Below are positions 5,605 to 10,238 of a stretch of 10,238 nt of DNA, one piece after another (the stretch's first letter is position 1; each line of letters starts with the position of its first letter). The translations under genes and the position numbers were made by a program. Source of the stretch: DATDOO01 sp035293245. Lineage in GTDB: Bacteria > Pseudomonadota > Gammaproteobacteria > Methylococcales > Methylococcaceae. The notes below the pieces were generated by a model. It was not told the origin of the DNA and made no database searches. It saw only the letters and a program-made list of their open reading frames with translations. The stretch is from assembly GCA_035293245.1 (NCBI GenBank), contig DATDOO010000144.1:1-10238 (forward strand), read 5' to 3'.

Positions 5605-6885
5605 TCACCGATGGTGGTCTCCCAGGGCCGGCCTGAATTTGTAAACCACCAGCTTGCCGCCGGACATGACCAAATCCGGATATTCCAGCAGCTTGAAGCG
5701 TTCGAAGGGGTTGCCCTTGACGGCGATGAGGTCTGCCGGTGCGCCCGGGGTCAGGGTGCCGAGCTGGTCGTGAACGCCCAGGCGCTTGCCGGCTTCCGAG
5801 GTGGCGGATTTCATGACGTTCATGACGTCCGCAAAATCCGTTGCCTGGCCGCTGGTCAAATGCAACATGAGGTGCATTTCCTCGCCGTTGATGCCCCAGG
5901 GTACGTTGTCGTGGGCCACTTCGGAGCCGTAGATGAACCGGTACTCGCCGTGATCCGCCATGGGATGGGCCAGGGCGTGGGCATTGGCGTGGATTCCGGC
6001 GCAGGAGCCGAGGGTGTCGATGGTGGTGACGAAGGTCATGCCCGCATGGACCGCCTCGTGCAGGGATTCCTCGTCGATCGCCGCGCAGGGCATGTGCGCC
6101 AGTTCGTCCACGCCGCCGGACAGCGCCAGGTCGAAGCCCTGCTGTTCGCCGACGTGGGCGATGACGCGCCGGTTGAGCTCGTGGGCCTTGGCCACGATCC
6201 ACTGCACCTGTTGCAGCGACAACAGGGGCCACGGGGCCGCCGGGATGGGGTGGTCGCCATGGGGCATCATCCACGGCGCGCCGGCTTCGCCGCCCGGCTC
6301 CAGGGCAATCTTGACGGCCGTCGCCCCGCCGTCGACCAGGTGCTGGACCACGTCCTTCACTTCCGTTTCGCTGGCTGCGGGCGAAATGCCGATGCCGATC
6401 CTGTCGTACCCGCCCACCCCGTCGTGGGAAAACACGTTCAAGGGATAGCCGCCTTCGGCCTGGATGATCGGGCCGGTGCTCAGCAGGCGCAGCGTGCCGT
6501 TTCCGCCTTCGGGCGGCATGAGCGGGCCGCCGGTGTCCTGCACGGTGGTGATGCCGTGCTCCAGGACCTTGTCTTTCCGGACATCCTGGAAGGTGACGTG
6601 GGCGTGGGATTCGATGAAACCGGGCAGGATGGTCGCGTCGCCCAGGTTGATTTTCACGAGGCACTGGCTTTTCAGTTCGTCGTAAGAGCCGACTTGCTGA
6701 ACCCGGTTGCCCTTGACCAGCACGCTCATGTTTTCCTGGGGCGGATTGATGCCGTCGAACACGCGGGCTGCCGTCAACAACTTGCAATGCGAGGGACCGG
6801 CGAACGCGCCGAAACTGGCTCCCTGACACACGAGCAGGGTCAGCAGCAGACGTTTGGTGCCGACCAGGCGACTTCTTGTTTTCAT
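5605..6885 (-). CDS. Secreted metal-dependent amidohydrolase (imidazolonepropionase/prolidase-like)
   Basis: A 426-residue protein with a Sec signal peptide (basic MKTRSRLVGTKR, hydrophobic core, AFA before G30). The amidohydrolase barrel is recognisable: HAH (94-96) in LPGFIESHAHVTF, K192 in TAVKIAL (the likely carboxylated lysine), H244 in RVIAHVGE, H264 in DELAHMP, and the C-terminal LGTLTPGAPADLIAVKGNPF that rebuilds the small beta-sandwich. The usual catalytic GTD is replaced by GSEVAHD (320-326), so E322 or D326 may act instead. GAGGA, 7-8 nt before the ATG, decides the start; an in-frame extension back to 7083 contains repeat sequence and is rejected. Relatives act on cyclic amides or X-Pro peptides; the substrate here is unknown. 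It appears to be a single-gene unit ending at the terminator. Confidence 0.82.
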   Translation of the reverse strand: MKTRSRLVGTKRLLLTLLVCQGASFGAFAGPSHCKLLTAARVFDGINPPQENMSVLVKGNRVQQVGSYDELKSQCLVKINLGDATILPGFIESHAHVTFQDVRKDKVLEHGITTVQDTGGPLMPPEGGNGTLRLLSTGPIIQAEGGYPLNVFSHDGVGGYDRIGIGISPAASETEVKDVVQHLVDGGATAVKIALEPGGEAGAPWMMPHGDHPIPAAPWPLLSLQQVQWIVAKAHELNRRVIAHVGEQQGFDLALSGGVDELAHMPCAAIDEESLHEAVHAGMTFVTTIDTLGSCAGIHANAHALAHPMADHGEYRFIYGSEVAHDNVPWGINGEEMHLMLHLTSGQATDFADVMNVMKSATSEAGKRLGVHDQLGTLTPGAPADLIAVKGNPFERFKLLEYPDLVMSGGKLVVYKFRPALGDHHR

Positions 6886-7073
6886 GTTTTTCCTCGTGGA
6901 TATTCCTGATGGGGTGCGGCCCCGCGAGCCCGGCCTGAAGCAATGCCTTCGGCCATGGTCTATTCGGGACCTATCCACAAAGGCAGTTTCCGTACCACCG
7001 GGAAAATATTGATGATTCGCGGCGCCGGACGGCGCCGTGGGGCGCTTTTCGAGCCAAATGGCGCCGTTGCTGC

Positions 7074-7124
7074 GGTATTTCACTCACCTCGAACGGAGCG
7101 GTTCGCGGACTCACCGCATGCTAC
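7074..7124 (+). repeat. REP-like palindromic repeat, copy C (shortened)
   Basis: The segment GAGCGG, loop TTCGCGGACTCA, CCGCAT, then GCTAC matches copies A and B with a weaker stem (GCGG/CCGC). The preceding GGTATTTCAC (7074-7083) recurs near copy A as GATATTTCAC (525-534), so the full element may extend further left. The eutC stop codon (TAG on the minus strand, 7123-7121) lies at its edge, in the same position as the conserved GTAG end of the repeat. Confidence 0.6.
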
Positions 7125-7918
7125 AAACCGTCAGCCCCTATCGCGCCAAGCGCCGCGTCTCCCCCGCCGCTCCCCTCCCCTGCCAACTTCACGTCCATGT
7201 CATCCTTCAACTCCACCCCCGACAGCTTGCGGCGGATCGCTTCCCGGGTGAGATACAGCAGCTTGGCGGCGGCGTCCGGGTAATCCAGACCCTCCGGCGG
7301 GCGGATGTTGGAAATGCAGTTGCGCTGGGCGTCAGTGTTGCCGCTCCGGGGGGCGTAGGTCAGGTAGATACCGAGACTGTCGGCGGCGCTGAGGCCGGGG
7401 CGTTCGCCGACGACGATGACGGCAACCTGGGCGTCCAAGGCGGCGCCGATTTCGTCGGACAGGGCCACCCGGCCGTTGGCGGCCAGGCAGATGGGGCCGA
7501 CCCGTATTCCCTGGCTTTGATAGAGACCGAGAATTTCCCGCAGCAACGGCAATGCATGGCGTTCGACGGCGCTGGAGGAGAGGCCGTTGGTCAAAGCGAG
7601 CGCCACGTCGATGTCTGCGGCGGCGCAGGATTGCAGCAAAGCGCGGGAGGCTTCGGTGAGGACGCGCCCCAGGTCCGGACGGCGGAGATAGGTAACCCGG
7701 TCGGCCACGGGCGTTTCCACAATCAGGCACTCGGCGCCCAAGCCTCGAATCCGTTCGGCGCACGCGTCCACGTCCCACGGCAGATGCACCGCGTCCCTGG
7801 CCAGCGCGTGGGCCAACTGGAATTCCAACAACGCTCCGGTGGGCAACGCATGGCCGGCCCGTCCCAGGGCGATGCGGGCCTGGGTGAAACGGCGCAGGGT
7901 ATGCCAGGGGTCGTTCAT
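7121..7918 (-). CDS. eutC: Ethanolamine ammonia-lyase small subunit
   Basis: A 265-residue EutC, the light chain of adenosylcobalamin-dependent ethanolamine ammonia-lyase, which deaminates ethanolamine to acetaldehyde and ammonia. Family blocks visible: FTQARIALGRAGHALPT near the N-terminus, FQLAHALARDAVH, VADRVTYLRRPDLGR, ALALTNGLSSSAVERHALPL, VAVIVVGERPGLSAADSLGIYLTY and NTDAQRNCISNIRPPEGLDY. The small subunit helps to form the cobalamin-binding site at the interface with EutB. It is about 30 residues shorter than the E. coli protein, mainly at the N-terminus. The ATG has only a weak ribosome site. The gene lies downstream of eutB on the same strand but 422 bp away, an unusual gap filled by palindromic repeats. 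The stop codon abuts repeat copy C. Confidence 0.95.
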   Translation of the reverse strand: MNDPWHTLRRFTQARIALGRAGHALPTGALLEFQLAHALARDAVHLPWDVDACAERIRGLGAECLIVETPVADRVTYLRRPDLGRVLTEASRALLQSCAAADIDVALALTNGLSSSAVERHALPLLREILGLYQSQGIRVGPICLAANGRVALSDEIGAALDAQVAVIVVGERPGLSAADSLGIYLTYAPRSGNTDAQRNCISNIRPPEGLDYPDAAAKLLYLTREAIRRKLSGVELKDDMDVKLAGEGSGGGDAALGAIGADGL

Positions 7919-7927
7919 TCGAAATCT

Positions 7928-8108
7928 TGATTAGAAACAATGTTCAGCCGAAGTGGAACCGAGCCATTTTTTCCCTCCCCCCACGGGGGAGGGCCAGAGT
8001 GGGGGCGAGCTAAAACAAGGTCTTCGGCCAATTTGATCGCCCCCATCCCAGCCTTCCCCCGTAGGGGGAAGGAGCCGAACCCCACAGGCTGACACTCGTT
8101 TCTAATCA
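7928..8108. repeat. MITE-like palindromic element between eutB and eutC (first)
   Basis: TGATTAGAAAC (7928-7938) and GTTTCTAATCA (8098-8108) are perfect 11-bp terminal inverted repeats. Inside are three further inverted repeats: CCCTCCCCC/GGGGGAGGG (7973-7993, loop CAC), CCTTCCCCC/GGGGGAAGG (8052-8072, loop GTA), and TGGGGGCGA/TCGCCCCCA (8000-8008 with 8037-8045). A separate small hairpin follows at 8143-8162 (AAGAAAC/GTTTCTT). The element encodes nothing. Its right-hand end lies 10 bp upstream of the eutC ATG. The architecture fits a non-autonomous mobile or REP-cluster element; no target duplication was identified. Confidence 0.65.
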
Positions 8109-8206
8109 GCTTCCCAACCCCGTTCCGGGCCAGGCGTTCGTAAAGAAACTGATTTGTTTCTTGAGAGGTTCGAAATTGTCCTTTAGCAGCGCAGCCTGAC
8201 TTCATA

Positions 8207-8322
8207 CGCCGCAACCACCCCGGCGGCCATGCCGCCACCCCCCCTTGAAAAGGAGGGGATGTGTTCTTTTCCCCTCCTTTTCAAGGAGGGGTCGCCGCGA
8301 AGCGGCGGGGGTGGTTGCGGCG
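8207..8322. repeat. MITE-like palindromic element between eutB and eutC (second)
   Basis: CGCCGCAACCACCCC (8207-8221) and GGGGTGGTTGCGGCG (8308-8322) are perfect 15-bp inverted repeats. Inside are CCTTGAAAAGGAGGGG (8243-8258) and CCCCTCCTTTTCAAGG (8271-8286), a perfect 16-bp stem with a 12-nt loop, and CGCCGC/GCGGCG (8293-8307, loop GAA). This layout matches intergenic repeats that are widespread in GC-rich gammaproteobacteria. It lies 18 bp past the eutB stop and could fold in the eutB-eutC transcript. Confidence 0.7.
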
Positions 8323-8340
8323 CCAAGGGACAATCCGGGC

Positions 8341-9735
8341 TCATCCCTGCTCCCCGCCCAGCAGCGTTGCCGCGCTCAAAAGCCGCGGCGAGGAACCGCG
8401 GTTCAGGCGATTGTGGCCGTCGAAAATCCCCATGCGTTCCAGCCACTCCTCGAACTCCGGCGCCGGGCGCAGGCCGAGCACGCGGCGCAGGTAAAGGGCG
8501 TCGTGGAAAGACGTGCTTTGGTAGGCCAGCATGACGTCGTCGGCGCCCGGCACCCCCATGAAATAGTTGCAGCCGGCCACGGCCAGCAGCGTCAGGAGAT
8601 TGTCCATGTCGTTCTGGTCGGCCTCGGCGTGGTTGGTGTAGCACACGTCGCAGCCCATGGGCAGGCCGAGCAGCTTGCCGCAGAAATGGTCTTCCAGGCC
8701 GGCGCGGATGATCTGTTTGCCGTCGTACAGGTATTCCGGGCCGATGAACCCCACCACCGTGTTGATGAGCAGCGGCGAGAACGCCCGCGCCACGGCGTAG
8801 GCGCGCGCCTCGCAGGTCTGGGCGTCGAGGCCGTGATGGGCGTTGGCGGACAGGGCGCTGCCCTGGCCGGTTTCGAAGTACATCACGTTATCGCCCACCG
8901 TGCCGCGCTGAAGGGAAAGCGCCTGCTCGCGGGCTTCCCGCAGCATGGCCAGGTCGATGCCGAAACTCCGGTTGGCGGCTTCGGTGCCGGCGATGGACTG
9001 GAACACCAGGTCCACCGGCACGCCGCGGCGCATCAGCTCCATCGTGGTGGTCACGTGGGCCAGGACGCAGCTCTGGGTGGGAATGGCGTGCTCGCCGATG
9101 AGCTGATCGAGCAGCCGCAGCAGGGATTCCACGTTGCGCGGGCTGTCGGTGGCCGGGTTGATGCCGATGACCGCGTCGCCGTTGCCGTACAGCAGGCCAT
9201 CCAGCACCGCAGCAGCGATGCCCTTGGGATCGTCGGTGGGGTGATTGGGTTGCAGCCGAGTGGACAGCCGCCCCGGCAGGCCGAGGGTATTGCGGAAACG
9301 GCTGATCACCAGGCAGCGTTTGGCAACCGCGATGAGGTCCTGGTTGCGCATGATTTTGGACACCGCCGCCGCCATTTCCGGCATCAGGCCGGTGCGCACG
9401 GCGGCGATGTCCGCGTCGGTGGTGCTGTCCGACAGCAGCCATTCGCGGAATTCGCCCACGCTCAGGGCGGCGATGGGGCGAAAGGCCTGTGGGTCATGGG
9501 CATCGAAAATCAGCCGGCTGACTTCGTCCGTTTCCGGCGCGATGAGCGGCTCTTCCAGAAAGCGTTGCAAAGGCACATTGGCCAGCACCCACTGCGCCAC
9601 CGCCCGCCCTTCTTCCGTGGCGGCGGCGATGCCGGCCAACTGGTCCGCCGAACGCAAGGGCGAGGCCTTGGCCAGCAGGGTCTTGAGGTCCGCAAAAACA
9701 TAGCGGCGCCCGCGGAAGTCGGTGGTGTAGCGCAT
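8341..9735 (-). CDS. eutB: Ethanolamine ammonia-lyase large (catalytic) subunit
   Basis: A 464-residue EutB, the TIM-barrel catalytic subunit of adenosylcobalamin-dependent ethanolamine ammonia-lyase; the E. coli protein has 453 residues. Near-diagnostic blocks are present: DAVIGINPATD, PTQSCVLAHVTTTMELMRRG, YFETGQGSALSA (E288), FIGPEYLYDGKQIIRAGLEDHFCGKL, MGCDVCYTNHAEADQN (D363) and SFHDALYLRRVLGLRPAPEFEEWL. E288 and D363 correspond, with an offset of one, to the substrate-binding Glu and Asp I recall for E. coli EutB. The C-terminus is about ten residues longer than usual. Paired with eutC further along the strand. No eutA reactivase, transporter or microcompartment gene is in the window. 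The ATG has no clear Shine-Dalgarno. It supplies carbon and nitrogen from membrane-derived ethanolamine. Confidence 0.95.
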   Translation of the reverse strand: MRYTTDFRGRRYVFADLKTLLAKASPLRSADQLAGIAAATEEGRAVAQWVLANVPLQRFLEEPLIAPETDEVSRLIFDAHDPQAFRPIAALSVGEFREWLLSDSTTDADIAAVRTGLMPEMAAAVSKIMRNQDLIAVAKRCLVISRFRNTLGLPGRLSTRLQPNHPTDDPKGIAAAVLDGLLYGNGDAVIGINPATDSPRNVESLLRLLDQLIGEHAIPTQSCVLAHVTTTMELMRRGVPVDLVFQSIAGTEAANRSFGIDLAMLREAREQALSLQRGTVGDNVMYFETGQGSALSANAHHGLDAQTCEARAYAVARAFSPLLINTVVGFIGPEYLYDGKQIIRAGLEDHFCGKLLGLPMGCDVCYTNHAEADQNDMDNLLTLLAVAGCNYFMGVPGADDVMLAYQSTSFHDALYLRRVLGLRPAPEFEEWLERMGIFDGHNRLNRGSSPRLLSAATLLGGEQG

Positions 9736-9788
9736 GGTTCGGGACGAAAGGTTTGCGGAATTTCATTATCTGCCTGCTGTGCGGCATT

Positions 9789-9802
9789 CGCATGAACATG
9801 CG
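9789..9802. promoter_or_regulatory. Short palindrome upstream of eutB
   Basis: CGCATG and CATGCG form a perfect 6-bp inverted repeat with a 2-nt spacer, about 55 bp upstream of the eutB start. Its position fits an operator for an unknown regulator, but one short palindrome in GC-rich DNA could be chance. No cobalamin-riboswitch B12 box was recognised in this leader. Confidence 0.25.
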
Positions 9803-9938
9803 GAAATTCGTCGGCGATTGGAGAGGAAGAAGGCCTCTTCAGCGGTGGGTGCTCGACGCCGGGAGCGGGAGGTGACAGGCAGAGACCTGTTTTCACCCCA
9901 CCGTCCCTATCTCCCGCGGAAGCACAAAAAATAAATCC

Positions 9939-9964
9939 GTCCCCATTCCTGGTCCCCATTCCTG
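9939..9964. repeat. Tandem duplication of a 13-nt unit in the eutB leader region
   Basis: GTCCCCATTCCTG occurs twice without a gap (9939-9951 and 9952-9964), preceded by AAAAAATAAATCC. This AATAAATC-TCCCC type of sequence resembles that seen around REP-associated (IS200-like) transposase genes, so it may be a leftover of such an element. The rest of 9736-10048 shows no convincing gene. Confidence 0.55.
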
Positions 9965-10048
9965 GGACACGCCTTCCGGGCCGAGCTTTCGACATCATCC
10001 GGTAACCCGGCTGACATCAAATCATCACGCGGGCGCCTTAACGTTGTC

Positions 10049-10142
10049 TTGGCCACACCTGCCGCGAGGCAGGGCCGGAAAGCCACGGATCTCGGGGAAC
10101 GTTTCGAGATCGTCGGGCTGCCTCCCCGAAGCGATGGGGAGG
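10049..10142 (+). promoter_or_regulatory. Candidate cyclic-di-GMP-I (GEMM-type) riboswitch
   Basis: The layout follows GEMM-I RNAs: a P2 hairpin CCTGCC-GCGA-GGCAGG (10058-10073) closed by a GNRA tetraloop, then GGAAAGCCACGG (10077-10088) where the family has GCAAAGCC, a 7-bp stem GATCTCG/CGAGATC (10088-10094 with 10105-10111), and CGGGCTGCC (10114-10122) resembling the conserved 3' CGGGTTGCC end. The pairing of GGC (10051-10053) with GCC (10120-10122) closes P1, but its inner pairs are poor, and the conserved C of GCAAAGCC is G here. A downstream CCTCCCC/GGGGAGG hairpin (10121-10142) overlaps the 3' end and could be the expression platform. It lies about 80 bp before the next gene. The ligand could be c-di-GMP or a related dinucleotide; this is inferred from layout alone. 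Confidence 0.6.
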
Positions 10143-10224
10143 ACCGCGATGCGCAATTCCGACACGAATCAGCCTTGCGGGCATCGCTGCTTGTGTTCAA
10201 AACATGACAGTGACGGGGATTCTT

Positions 10225-10238
10225 ATGAAATCGGCTTT
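10225..10238 (+). CDS. Start of a gene running off the window
   Basis: An ATG preceded by GGGGA (10215-10219, 5-nt spacing) opens a frame beginning MKSA. Only four complete codons are visible, so no function can be given. Lys at position 2 and the upstream riboswitch candidate make a secreted or c-di-GMP-controlled product possible, but that is conjecture. Confidence 0.4.

Noticed and set aside
6886..7083. Extended amidohydrolase start at 7083
   Set aside because: The extension includes repeat-like sequence and no signal peptide at its end; the ATG at 6885 has a good ribosome site directly before a signal peptide.
7928..8322. CRISPR array between eutB and eutC
   Set aside because: The repeats are inverted pairs within two palindromic elements, not evenly spaced direct repeats.
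8245..9795. 516-residue plus-strand open frame
   Set aside because: It is antisense to eutB, whose identity is certain; composition is typical of a shadow.
9736..9935. Cobalamin riboswitch upstream of eutB
   Set aside because: No B12 box or the associated conserved core could be recognised on the minus strand.

Overview
The window is high-GC throughout, except for a more AT-rich stretch around 3690-4500. Its coding style, an adenosylcobalamin-dependent ethanolamine ammonia-lyase and many short palindromic intergenic repeats all suggest a proteobacterium, probably a GC-rich gammaproteobacterium. Genus cannot be read from the sequence. No rRNA, tRNA, CRISPR array or intact transposase gene was seen.

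Left part (1-2600). A 5'-truncated DUF4143/AAA-ATPase fragment lies on the minus strand, followed by two palindromic repeats. Next comes a minus-strand retron: a reverse transcriptase (843-2183) preceded by a 165-nt region with every expected part of a retron msr-msd RNA. These parts are 14-bp perfect a1/a2 arms, an AGC branch-point context, two msr hairpins, a long msd hairpin, and a sigma70-like promoter placed to start transcription at a1. No dedicated effector gene is visible, so this may be an orphan or RT-only retron. It is the main discovery in the window.

Middle part (2560-5570). A VapBC-type toxin-antitoxin pair (TAATG overlap, AT-rich palindromic operator) runs divergently from the retron. 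After it come a small four-helix membrane protein, a periplasmic SIMPL/DUF541 protein, and a prophage-derived remnant: the C-terminal tail of a Mu-F-type head protein fused to a phosphoribosyltransferase domain. A possible small phage-type ORF follows.

Right part (5530-9735), all minus strand. A secreted amidohydrolase ends at a strong intrinsic terminator. eutC and eutB encode ethanolamine ammonia-lyase, but they are separated by 422 bp filled with two large nested-palindrome repeats.

Right edge (9736-10238). An intergenic stretch holds a 13-nt tandem duplication. A plus-strand RNA resembling a cyclic-di-GMP-I (GEMM) riboswitch then precedes the start of a gene that runs off the window.

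A four-copy REP-like repeat family (about 561, 3660, 4521 and 7088) sits at gene ends or truncation points. Its stem is kept by paired changes. Stretches without a gene: 744-842, nothing recognised; 2410-2561, nothing beyond minor hairpins; 6886-7073, upstream of the amidohydrolase, only a GGCGCC-containing palindrome at 7021-7036.
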